Source: Candidatus Hydrogenedentota bacterium (GTDB taxonomy: Bacteria > Hydrogenedentota > Hydrogenedentia > Hydrogenedentales > SCBR16-9). From it: a stretch of 10,624 nucleotides of DNA. The translations under genes and the position numbers were made by a program. The stretch lies in the NCBI GenBank assembly GCA_007116095.1, contig SKJD01000312.1, forward strand, positions 1 through 10,624. Direction: 5' to 3'. The first letter of the stretch is position 1. Every line of letters starts with the position of its first letter. Of this stretch, positions 1 through 6,667 are shown piece by piece. The notes under the pieces were generated by a model. That model saw nothing but the letters and a program-made list of their open reading frames with translations, was not told the DNA's origin and did not search any database.

Positions 1-646
1 CCTGGCGCACAGCAGAGTCCCGGGTGCTGTTGTCCATCACCCCGATCACCCGGTAGTATTCACGGTCCACCCGAACCGTACGCCCCACCGGGGAATACAG
101 CGGAAACAACTCATCCGCCATCCGGGTGTCAATGATGGCGACATTCATCGCACGGCGCATTTCATCGTTATTGAAAAAACGCCCTTCACGCAAGACACTA
201 CCGGTCATTTCCGGATACCAGGGCACGGTTCCGGTGACATCGGCGCTCATCCGACGGGATATATGCCATATATCTTTGCGGATAATTCGCCCTGGAACAA
301 TGATCCGCACATCCGGAATGGTATCCCGAAATCGGCGCATATCCGCATAGGTAAGGCCATAGTCAATAACAAAGGAGCGTTGTTGTGAGGAACTCCCTTG
401 ATCATCCACAGGCTTCACGCTTCGCAGTATAATATTATTACTACCCAACTGACGAATTTGTTCCTGGGCCTCAAAGCTCGCCCCTTCACCTATCGCAAGC
501 ATCGCAATAACGGAACATACACCGAATACAATACCCAGCACGGTCAGCAGTGAACGCAACCGGTGGTTCCACAGGCTTTTCATGCCGGTTACAATTGCAC
601 GCTTAAGTCGTGGTATCTGTTGTTCCAAGTGGTACTTGTTAAACAT
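1..646 (-). CDS. MacB-type ABC transporter permease, N-terminal part (cut by window edge)
   Basis: This is the inner-membrane permease subunit of the export system encoded by the next three genes upstream. About 215 residues are visible; the reading frame runs off the left edge. After a basic N-terminus comes LRSLLTVLGIVFGVCSVIAM (about residues 31-50), the first membrane helix typical of MacB/FtsX permeases, then AIGEGASFEAQEQIRQLGSN and a large extracytoplasmic (MacB_PCD-type) domain. The remaining three membrane helices expected for the family would lie outside the window. Two adjacent ATG codons compete at 649 and 646. I chose 646 because the purine run GGAAAG abuts the first ATG and is better spaced for the second. 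The gene starts about 18 nt after the ATPase stop, so it is in the same operon. In MacB-family exporters these subunits act as mechanotransmitters rather than as true channels. The substrate is unknown. Confidence 0.9.
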   Translation of the reverse strand, partial: MFNKYHLEQQIPRLKRAIVTGMKSLWNHRLRSLLTVLGIVFGVCSVIAMLAIGEGASFEAQEQIRQLGSNNIILRSVKPVDDQGSSSQQRSFVIDYGLTYADMRRFRDTIPDVRIIVPGRIIRKDIWHISRRMSADVTGTVPWYPEMTGSVLREGRFFNNDEMRRAMNVAIIDTRMADELFPLYSPVGRTVRVDREYYRVIGVMDNSTRDSAVRQ

Positions 647-664
647 CATCTTTCCGGTACAGGC

Positions 665-1378
665 CTAGCCTGTCATCTGGTTGGCCAAGCTTTTGTCAAT
701 ATCCGACTCTACCAAACCATCACGCAGGCGTATATTACGCTTTGCACGTTCGGCCACTTCTTCGGAGTGCGTCACCATAATCAGCGTTTTGCCCTGTTGA
801 TACAACTCATCAAAGATGGTCATGATCTCTTCGCCGGACTTGGAGTCCAGATTACCCGTGGGCTCGTCCGCCAAGAGTATGAAAGGATCATTGATCAGGG
901 CGCGGGCAATCGCTACACGCTGCTGCTGCCCACCGGACAGCTCGAAGGGTTTGTGATCTATTCGGCTTTCAAGTCCAACGCGTTTGGCCAACTTGAGGGC
1001 GGCTGCGTGGCACTCATGCTCCGGATAACCCTGGTAGTACATCGGGACTTCAATATTTTCAAGCACCGTCAACTGTTGAATCAGGTTATACGACTGAAAG
1101 ATAAACCCGATGCGCTTGCCGCGAATAGCCGACAGGTCGTCATCCTCCAACGTTGAAACATCTTCTTCTCCCAGAAAATACTTTCCTTCGGTGGGTTTAT
1201 CAAGGCACCCCAACACATTCAGTAATGTTGACTTACCACAGCCGGAAGGCCCCATGATGGTCATGTATTCTTCCGGATAAAAATTCATACTGACGCCACG
1301 AAGTGCAGCGACTTCCACCAGACCCATCTTGTAAATCTTTTTCACATTTTCAATACGTGCTACAGGTAACTTGTTCAT
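665..1378 (-). CDS. ABC transporter ATP-binding protein, MacB/LolD class
   Basis: This 237-residue protein is the cytoplasmic ATPase that powers the adjacent permease. All nucleotide-binding motifs are intact: Walker [10 protein letters not shown] (43-51), Q-loop glutamine at about 95 in IFQSYNL, signature LSGGQQQR (147-154), Walker B ILLADE (167-172) with DEPTGNLDS as D-loop, and the switch histidine at 204 in MVTHS. The wording around these motifs, especially [20 protein letters not shown], is characteristic of the MacB/LolD/FtsE class (MJ0796-like). Length is normal for a stand-alone subunit. In E. coli MacB this domain is fused to the permease; here they are separate genes. Its ATG shares one base with the stop of the adaptor gene (TAATG), and a GGGGTGAG purine run just upstream can serve as ribosome binding site, so translation is probably coupled. 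Confidence 0.95.
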   Translation of the reverse strand: MNKLPVARIENVKKIYKMGLVEVAALRGVSMNFYPEEYMTIMGPSGCGKSTLLNVLGCLDKPTEGKYFLGEEDVSTLEDDDLSAIRGKRIGFIFQSYNLIQQLTVLENIEVPMYYQGYPEHECHAAALKLAKRVGLESRIDHKPFELSGGQQQRVAIARALINDPFILLADEPTGNLDSKSGEEIMTIFDELYQQGKTLIMVTHSEEVAERAKRNIRLRDGLVESDIDKSLANQMTG

Positions 1379-3402
1379 TAACTCACCCCGGCGCCACTGA
1401 CAGGTCTGGCTCCGCCACCACCTTGACCGCCACCTTGACCGCCACCTTGACCGCCACCAGGACCACGCCCAGCACCACCACCTGCGCCTTCAGGCCTACC
1501 AGCGCCTTCCACGCCGCCCATGGGGCGCGGGCTTTCGCCATCTTCACTTCGAGGAGCGGTTTCACCGTCACTGACACTGCCTTCCGGCAAGTCCACACCA
1601 TCCCCAGGAGTCATGAGCAGCGCATCAGTGTCTTCCCGCGGTATGGCCGTACCCTCCGGCCGCGGCGGACGCAGGAGGACTTCTTCGCCTTCCTCCAGGC
1701 CATCAATGATATGGATGTGACGATCGTTGTAATCGCCAACCTCGACCACGCGCGGCACGGCGCGACCGCCCTGCACCACGTAACAAACACGTTGTCCATT
1801 GAACTGGGTTACCGACTGCAAGGGCACATACAGGACATCATCATATTCGGCGATGACAATTTCCGCCTGGGCGGTCATGCCGGGCTTCAACCATTCATGC
1901 ACGCCTTCGATGGCGACCGTCGTGGCGAACACACTGATATCCGGATTCATCCAGCGCCGTGAAGAATCCGGCAGCATCGCTACCCGAATAACTTCACCAC
2001 GCATCAACTCATCGGCAAACGCATCGGCACGCACGATGGCAGGCTGACCTCGACGCACCCGGTTAATGGATGATTCATGCACACTTACGCGCACCGCCAT
2101 CCGCGACATATCCGGAATCGTCAAGATTTCCTGGCGTTCCCGGACCATCGTGCCTTCTTCGATGGGATCCTGGTTGCGGAAGGGCTCGTTACTACCGGCA
2201 TAGACGACAATCCCTTCGCGCTCGGCCCGAATGATACACTTTTCAAGCTGCTCCTTGTACTCTGCAAGGCGTTGCCGTTGCAGATTATAGGTAGCCTCAC
2301 TCGAACGCAATCTGGAATCCGCCTGGGCCAGACGGGAAAGCGCTTGACGGCGCACCCGTTCCAGGCGGCGGATAGACTGCTCATAGTCGGAAATATTCTG
2401 CTCAACTTGTTTTACGAATTCATAGAGCAGGAAAAGTTCCTGGGCTGTTTCCGCCTGTTGTAGCTGGATTTCCCGACGTTGTACGGTCATCCGGTCTTGC
2501 TCTTCTTCCGATGCCGTAACAAAGCCCTGGTCATATAGCCGCAGGGTCCACTCATGGCGTGTTTCAGCCTGCTTCAACTCCTCCTGCGCCATGGTGATGT
2601 CCGACTGCAAGCGTCGCAACGTCTGCTGCGCTTCACCGCCCAGGCGCGCATCTTCTATCAAACCTTGTGAATCAATACTGACACTGGGCACACTGGGCTC
2701 ATTCGGATCGGATAACGTATCAATGATATCGACATTCGCATCCACATCGCTGCTTTCATCGAAATTGGCCGTCAGAAATTCCTCTTCCATCTGTTGAATA
2801 TCATCGAGGGTCACATTGGTAAAGAGGGCTTGTTCGTCAATACCCAGATCATCAAGCACGCCAATGGCCACCTCCGCGCCCAGGTACTTCTCTATGTCCA
2901 TCCGGGCAAATTTAACGGACAATTCGGCTTCACGAATATCGCTCTCATTTTGGCTTATCTGGATTTCATACTGCTCTTTGGAATCCGTCAAGGAAGCAAG
3001 CGCCCCCAGGTAGGTGATTTCCTGCTGGGTAAGCCGCTCCTGTATGTCGGCGGAATCCAGTTCCACAAGCACCAGGCCGTCCTCAATGTCTTCCCGAGTC
3101 ACCCGGTATCCTTCTTCCACAATGTGGATGATACGGGTTTGTCCCTGGACCTCGGAGCGAATCTCCTGAGAACCTTGCGATTCAACAGAACCACCCTCCA
3201 CAACCGAGATGCGCAAATCGCCCCGGTTTACCTGGAAGGTAGCGCTGTCAATGCGCGTTTCCGCGCCACGGGTAAAGAACACGATGGCTGCTATCAGCAC
3301 CACCGCTACTGCCCCACCGCGCCATAACCACCGTTTCTTCGGCTTCGACGCCTTGTTTTCCGGGGCATGCGTTTCTTGTTCAGGTGTGTTCGATATCGAC
3401 AT
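1378..3402 (-). CDS. Periplasmic adaptor (HlyD/MacA-type membrane fusion protein), long form with Gly-rich tail
   Basis: This protein links the inner-membrane ABC transporter to the TolC-like channel. The start at 3402 gives 674 residues, well above the roughly 370-400 of E. coli MacA. I chose it because GGGAGG lies 9 nt upstream; an in-frame ATG at 3426 lies deeper inside the preceding gene. Layout: cytoplasmic basic N-terminus; membrane anchor at about 29-43; first barrel/lipoyl half at about 55-115; coiled-coil segments at about 115-172 and 255-390; second lipoyl half RAEREGIVVYAG (392-403); beta-barrel and membrane-proximal domains to about 580; then a low-complexity tail to 674 rich in Gly, Pro and acidic residues, ending with GGQG repeats. 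Residues about 185-250 form an acidic, Ser/Pro-containing insertion between the helices. The gene overlaps the TolC gene by 23 nt and the ATPase gene by 1 nt. Confidence 0.88.
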   Translation of the reverse strand: MSISNTPEQETHAPENKASKPKKRWLWRGGAVAVVLIAAIVFFTRGAETRIDSATFQVNRGDLRISVVEGGSVESQGSQEIRSEVQGQTRIIHIVEEGYRVTREDIEDGLVLVELDSADIQERLTQQEITYLGALASLTDSKEQYEIQISQNESDIREAELSVKFARMDIEKYLGAEVAIGVLDDLGIDEQALFTNVTLDDIQQMEEEFLTANFDESSDVDANVDIIDTLSDPNEPSVPSVSIDSQGLIEDARLGGEAQQTLRRLQSDITMAQEELKQAETRHEWTLRLYDQGFVTASEEEQDRMTVQRREIQLQQAETAQELFLLYEFVKQVEQNISDYEQSIRRLERVRRQALSRLAQADSRLRSSEATYNLQRQRLAEYKEQLEKCIIRAEREGIVVYAGSNEPFRNQDPIEEGTMVRERQEILTIPDMSRMAVRVSVHESSINRVRRGQPAIVRADAFADELMRGEVIRVAMLPDSSRRWMNPDISVFATTVAIEGVHEWLKPGMTAQAEIVIAEYDDVLYVPLQSVTQFNGQRVCYVVQGGRAVPRVVEVGDYNDRHIHIIDGLEEGEEVLLRPPRPEGTAIPREDTDALLMTPGDGVDLPEGSVSDGETAPRSEDGESPRPMGGVEGAGRPEGAGGGAGRGPGGGQGGGQGGGQGGGGARPVSGAGVS
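1420..1455 (-). repeat. 12-bp tandem repeat, three perfect copies, inside the adaptor gene
   Basis: The plus-strand unit ACCTTGACCGCC occurs three times head to tail (1420-1431, 1432-1443, 1444-1455), with degenerate continuation on both sides (CCGCCACC before, ACCAGGACC after). The unit is a multiple of three, so it encodes repeated GGQG tetrapeptides in the C-terminal tail of the adaptor. A change in copy number would lengthen or shorten the tail without shifting the frame. Confidence 0.9.
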
Positions 3403-5239
3403 CAGTGACGTCCTCCCACTGGCCATTTTCCTTGATGTACAAAATGCCCATGTCCCGGAAAAATTCCAGCCGGGCGATCGTGTGGTTTATCAAGGCTGCG
3501 GTTAAGGCGTTGCGGGCGCTGACCAGGTCATTCTGTGCGTCTACCTGGTCCAGCGTCGTTGCACGACCCGCTTGTGCCAATAGTTCCTGCTCTTCTACAC
3601 GGCGTTCATTCACCTCAACGCCAATCATACGAATATTAAAACTCCGCTCGGCCTGTTCCAGTTCACGCCAGGCGCGACGCACTTCCAGCTTGATATTGTC
3701 CTCGGACAATTCCAGGGAGCGCAGAGAGCGTTCATAATTGATTAACGCTGACCGATACGCATTTCGCTCTGCCTGGCGGTCCACCGGCAAATTCAGGTCA
3801 AAACCGGCGTTCCAGCGCGCCCGCCTAAAATCAAATTCCGTGAAACGATCCATACCAGGCTCGGTGTCCACATTCGCGGTCAGGATCAGGTCCAAATCCG
3901 GCAACAGGGCATTCTCCGCAAGCCGCACCCGACGCTCCGCATCCTCCACTTCATCCTGCACGGTATAGAAGTCCAGCCGTGTGACCAAGGCAATCTCCAT
4001 GGCGTCTTCAGTCGTTAATACCGGCGCCACCAGACCATCTTCCCGCAGGTTTTCCAACTCATTATCATCTAAAACCACGGGCGCATCGGTGGAGAGGCCC
4101 AACTGGATTTTTAACTGATCGAGTGATTCGCTGTAGTTCCGCACCGCGTTGTTCCAGCTATCCTCGGAGTTCAATTCGGCCTGCACGGTACGCGCCAGAT
4201 CGGATTCTGTCAAACGTCCGGCCTCCGCCAATGCACGCTGGCGTTCCGAACCCTGCATAAAGGCGACATAGCCCAGATAATTGTTGCGGGCCGAGTCCCG
4301 GGACTGAAGCACCCGGTAATAGGTAGAAGCGATACTGATGGCAAATTCTTGACGATATCGGGTAAAACTGCGCAATTCATACAGGAGATTACGTTCCGCC
4401 TGGGTCAGGCTCTCCGCGGCAATCTCCCGCCCGGCGCCACGCAACAGGGGTTGGCTGATGGAGCCGATCAGGGCGGAGGAAGTGTTCACCCTGGGGTCCC
4501 CGGTCAAAAAGCGCAGGAAGTTGGAAGTGAGGTCCACCGCCACCTGGGCCCCACCCATCATCAACATACTGGTCCCGACTTGGGTCCGACCCGACACGCG
4601 GCGTTCATCCACAATCCGGGTGTTCGGCTGACCGGCCTGCGCTGCCGCCGCCTCAACCACTGCGGAATAACGATTCAGCAGATCGCCCGGGGAGCCTGTC
4701 AACGCCGTCATGTTGTCCAGCAACGCGGGCGCCGCCTGCATTCCCCGTTGCCCGGCCGTCAGGTATTGCTCATCCCGGGTCGTCCTGTCGTAGGAGCCAC
4801 TGGCGCCAGCGCGAAAGCGGGGCGTATACCGATAGCGCTCCATCGTAAGGTTCAAAGCCGTCAGGTACAAGTTCTCTTTTTGATTCTGATAGCTCCGGTT
4901 GTTCTTGAAGGCCAGTTCCAGAGCCTTTTCCAAGGAGAGAATATAAGAGCCGTATTCCACATCGGCCTGATCACCGAGAAAATCATGGCGCTCGGTAACA
5001 GTCGGCTCGCCTTCAAGATCAAGTAGCGGCTCGGCATCGATGTCGAACTCTTCCGGCATTCCAGGAACCGTCGGACTGACTTCTTCTATAATGGCGTATA
5101 CTTCTTTATCGGCCGATTCCTTGTAATGGGTGGTGCTACAGGCCGGGAGCAAGAGGCCAACCAGCAGCAAAAGCGTAAGCACACCAACCCCACCAGGCAT
5201 CTTAACGCAAAAGGCGCCTTTACGTCGGTATTTCGGCAC
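3380..5239 (-). CDS. TolC-family outer membrane efflux lipoprotein
   Basis: This is the outer-membrane channel of the tripartite exporter, a trimeric beta-barrel with a periplasmic helical tunnel in known family members. Start choice is open. TTG at 5299, ATG at 5272 and ATG at 5200 are alternatives. I prefer GTG at 5239 (619 residues) because GAAGAG sits 7 nt upstream and the resulting signal has a basic n-region (KYRRK), which the ATG at 5200 would lose. A hydrophobic stretch LTLLLLVGLLLPAC ends in a lipobox with the acylated cysteine at about 34. Two OEP-type repeats follow, roughly 100-380 and 405-600, each opening with a helix such as LEKALELAFKNN or EDAMEIALVTRLD. The first repeat carries an Ala/Gln-rich insertion at about 151-215. 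The C-terminal VSARNALTAALINHTIARLEFFRDMGIL is typical of the family. It is the first gene of the export operon. Confidence 0.9.
   Translation of the reverse strand: MPKYRRKGAFCVKMPGGVGVLTLLLLVGLLLPACSTTHYKESADKEVYAIIEEVSPTVPGMPEEFDIDAEPLLDLEGEPTVTERHDFLGDQADVEYGSYILSLEKALELAFKNNRSYQNQKENLYLTALNLTMERYRYTPRFRAGASGSYDRTTRDEQYLTAGQRGMQAAPALLDNMTALTGSPGDLLNRYSAVVEAAAAQAGQPNTRIVDERRVSGRTQVGTSMLMMGGAQVAVDLTSNFLRFLTGDPRVNTSSALIGSISQPLLRGAGREIAAESLTQAERNLLYELRSFTRYRQEFAISIASTYYRVLQSRDSARNNYLGYVAFMQGSERQRALAEAGRLTESDLARTVQAELNSEDSWNNAVRNYSESLDQLKIQLGLSTDAPVVLDDNELENLREDGLVAPVLTTEDAMEIALVTRLDFYTVQDEVEDAERRVRLAENALLPDLDLILTANVDTEPGMDRFTEFDFRRARWNAGFDLNLPVDRQAERNAYRSALINYERSLRSLELSEDNIKLEVRRAWRELEQAERSFNIRMIGVEVNERRVEEQELLAQAGRATTLDQVDAQNDLVSARNALTAALINHTIARLEFFRDMGILYIKENGQWEDVTDVDIEHT
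3412..3417 (-). promoter_or_regulatory. Strong ribosome binding site of the adaptor gene
   Basis: GGGAGG on the minus strand lies 9 nt before the ATG at 3402, inside the 3' end of the TolC-family gene. It is the clearest Shine-Dalgarno sequence in the export operon and is the reason for preferring 3402 over the in-frame ATG at 3426. Confidence 0.65.
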
Positions 5240-5246
5240 AATTTTA

Positions 5247-5252
5247 CTCTTC
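5247..5252 (-). promoter_or_regulatory. Ribosome binding site deciding the TolC-family start
   Basis: The minus strand reads GAAGAG, 7 nt upstream of the GTG at 5239. None of the alternative in-frame starts (5299, 5272, 5200) has a comparable well-spaced purine run, although GGAA before the ATG at 5272 is a weaker competitor. Confidence 0.5.
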
Positions 5253-5379
5253 AAAATTCCAGGGATAATCATTAAAAAATTCCAATACAGCGAAACCAAT
5301 AACTTTCAGGAAGAGCTTTTCGCTCAAATATTACGACAGGAGCATCTTTTATTGCTTCTGAATTTCAGCAGGCATGGCG

Positions 5380-5403
5380 GACCCTGTCAGATTGTGAAGG
5401 GTC
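5380..5403. repeat. Perfect 6-bp inverted repeat in the 5' leader of the export operon
   Basis: The arms GACCCT (5380-5385) and AGGGTC (5398-5403) are exact reverse complements around a 12-nt loop. If transcription starts near 5425 (second promoter candidate), this hairpin would lie in the untranslated leader, about 140 nt before the chosen start codon. There is no T-run on its minus-strand downstream side, so it does not look like an intrinsic terminator. An operator or mRNA-structure role is only inferred. Confidence 0.45.
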
Positions 5404-5431
5404 TAACCCCATTGGCGGGACTTTGTTCCGG

Positions 5432-5460
5432 TCTATACTAGCTGTAGAAGAATTCAGCAA
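5432..5460 (-). promoter_or_regulatory. Candidate sigma70-like promoter, proximal, for the export operon
   Basis: On the minus strand TTGCTG (-35-like, 5455-5460) is separated by exactly 17 bp from TATAGA (-10-like, 5432-5437). The -35 matches the consensus only partly and the -10 matches at four of six positions. Spacing and position ahead of the first exporter gene are right, but by-eye matches of this quality arise often by chance. Confidence 0.3.
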
Positions 5461-5535
5461 GTGATACAGTGCCTTGCCATCAAGCAGCGGCAAGCTTCCA
5501 TTATGCGCCGTTCAAAACACGCCGTGCACGCCTAT

Positions 5536-5551
5536 GAATGACGGTTCATTC
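5536..5551. repeat. Perfect 6-bp inverted repeat with 4-nt loop
   Basis: GAATGA (5536-5541) and TCATTC (5546-5551) are exact reverse complements around CGGT. The element lies just downstream of the distal promoter candidate's -10 element, about where transcription would begin. It could therefore be an operator or a 5'-end hairpin. It is followed by a separate 8-bp palindrome CGTGCACG at 5523-5530. Confidence 0.4.
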
Positions 5552-5560
5552 TGCTGTGTC

Positions 5561-5589
5561 ATACTACAATTTAAGTGGGTGCAATTCAA
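5561..5589 (-). promoter_or_regulatory. Candidate sigma70-like promoter, distal, for the export operon
   Basis: On the minus strand TTGAAT (5584-5589) and TAGTAT (5561-5566) are 17 bp apart; each matches its consensus hexamer at four of six positions. It lies immediately after the ribF stop, which would give a leader of about 310 nt before the chosen TolC-family start. Confidence 0.28.
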
Positions 5590-5612
5590 GCTATCTGGCA
5601 GAAATCCGAGGA

Positions 5613-6533
5613 TCAGGAAAAATATTGACGCACTTCGTCTACATCTTTTTGTATGGCCGCAATCAGGGCATCGAGACTGTCATATTTGGCTTCGGGGCGT
5701 AACCGCTTGTGAAAAGTAACTTCGATTCGCTCGCCTGTAATATTGCGCGCAAAGTCCAGAATATGGACCTCAATCATCATGTCTTCGTGTCGTATCGTGG
5801 GGGCAATTCCGATATTGACAGCGGCTGGGTAGGTCGTCCCCGCCATAGTAGCTTCGGCCACATACACCCCATGGGCGGGAATCGTCTTGTTGTGTGGTTC
5901 AACATTGGCCGTTGGGAATCCCAGCTTCACCCCCATCCCGCGTCCAGATATCACTTCACCGGCGATGGCGTAACGCCGCCCCAGAAAGGTTTCGGTCTTG
6001 TCCAGCTCCCCTTGAAGGATGGCCTCCCGGATCAAAGTGCTGCTGACCCGTTCCCCCTGGATAATCAATGGCGGGATTTCCCGGACCTCAAAATTTAATC
6101 GGTGGGTCTGTTCCTTCAGGAATTCATAGTTCCCCTCGGCCCCCCTGCCAAAGGCAAAATCATGTCCGACAATTAATTTTCGCGCACAACAACGACCCAG
6201 GAGAATTTCCTTCAGAAAGTCCTGGCGATCCATGTGGGCAATTTCTGCAGTAAACGGGAGGTAAAAGAGTATATCAACGCCCATTTGCTCCAACAACGCT
6301 TGTTTCTGAAGGTCATCACTCAGGATGTTGGGGGCATTCCGGGGAGCAAAAAATTCACGAGGGTGCGGTCGGAGGGTCATCACCGCAGCCAGGCCCTGAC
6401 GCTCGCGGGCATCTTCGATCAAGGCTTGCAGAATGCGCTGATGGCCCAGGTGCACCCCGTCAAAGCTACCGATAGTCAGAACCAGGGCAGGTAGTTCTTC
6501 TTCAAAGGAAGTCACATCTTCAACGATACGCAT
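5613..6533 (-). CDS. ribF: Bifunctional riboflavin kinase / FAD synthetase
   Basis: RibF phosphorylates riboflavin to FMN and then adenylylates FMN to FAD in the cytoplasm. At 306 residues the protein has the normal bacterial length and both domains. The N-terminal nucleotidyltransferase domain shows GSFDGVHLGHQ (22-32), RPHPREFF (55-62), VGHDFAFGRG (122-131) and SSTLIR (164-169). The C-terminal flavokinase domain shows GRGMGVKLGFPTAN (197-210), with the PTAN metal/ATP-binding motif, and IEVHILDF (254-261), which carries the expected catalytic glutamate. The ATG at 6533 has GAGG 8 nt upstream in the minus direction. It follows truB after a 134-bp gap. No FMN-riboswitch-like conserved core is visible upstream, so regulation by flavin is not evident. 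It is the last gene of the translation block, a common position for ribF. Confidence 0.97.
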   Translation of the reverse strand: MRIVEDVTSFEEELPALVLTIGSFDGVHLGHQRILQALIEDARERQGLAAVMTLRPHPREFFAPRNAPNILSDDLQKQALLEQMGVDILFYLPFTAEIAHMDRQDFLKEILLGRCCARKLIVGHDFAFGRGAEGNYEFLKEQTHRLNFEVREIPPLIIQGERVSSTLIREAILQGELDKTETFLGRRYAIAGEVISGRGMGVKLGFPTANVEPHNKTIPAHGVYVAEATMAGTTYPAAVNIGIAPTIRHEDMMIEVHILDFARNITGERIEVTFHKRLRPEAKYDSLDALIAAIQKDVDEVRQYFS

Positions 6534-6609
6534 GAATAACCTCTAAATGCCCAAAGACAGCAGGAGAAGAAGCTTGAAACAGGTCAAGTATTGAAAGCCC
6601 CGTCAAACA

Positions 6610-6624
6610 AAGCGTTAACCGCTT
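6610..6624. repeat. Small 5-bp hairpin in the truB-ribF gap
   Basis: AAGCG (6610-6614) and CGCTT (6620-6624) pair around TTAAC. On the minus strand the stem is followed by TGTTTG, a faint resemblance to a terminator, but the stem is short and the T-run is broken. Confidence 0.2.
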
Positions 6625-6637
6625 GAAAGTTAATAGA

Positions 6638-6658
6638 GCCAAAGCCCAATAGGGCGGC
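6638..6658 (-). other. Hairpin just downstream of the truB stop
   Basis: On the minus strand GCC-GCCC-TATT-GGGC-TTT-GGC can fold into a stem of four plus three GC-rich pairs with a three-base T bulge, starting about 9 nt after the truB stop. No proper T-run follows, so it may protect the upstream mRNA 3' end or cause partial termination before ribF rather than act as a full terminator. Confidence 0.3.
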
Positions 6659-6667
6659 AGGATAAAG

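Larger units (their letters stand above)
5240..5612. other. Non-coding spacer between the ribF end and the export operon
   Basis: About 370 bp with no convincing gene on either strand; the short open frames here are not supported by composition, start signals or recognisable protein sequence. It is the natural boundary between the translation operon and the exporter operon. It contains two weak sigma70-like promoter candidates in the minus direction (5561-5589 and 5432-5460) and two perfect 6-bp inverted repeats (5536-5551 and 5380-5403). I see no hairpin followed by a clear T-run after ribF, so an intrinsic terminator is not evident. Confidence 0.7.

Noticed and set aside
563..1156. 197-residue plus-strand open frame
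   Set aside because: It lies antisense to the ATPase and permease genes, whose motifs are intact, and the translation resembles no family I recognise. It reflects the codon bias of the real strand.
1420..1455. Short repeats as a possible CRISPR array
   Set aside because: The units are 12 bp, contiguous without spacers, and inside a coding frame.
1303..1962. 219-residue plus-strand open frame rich in Thr/Ala repeats
   Set aside because: It is the antisense reading of the adaptor's Gly-rich tail; the TLTATLTAT repeats come from the same 12-bp tandem repeat.
4349..5026. 225-residue plus-strand open frame
   Set aside because: Antisense to the TolC-family gene, with no recognisable domain and no support from start signals.
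6534..6667. FMN riboswitch upstream of ribF
   Set aside because: I looked for the conserved RFN-element core and did not see it; the gap is also short for the full six-stem structure.
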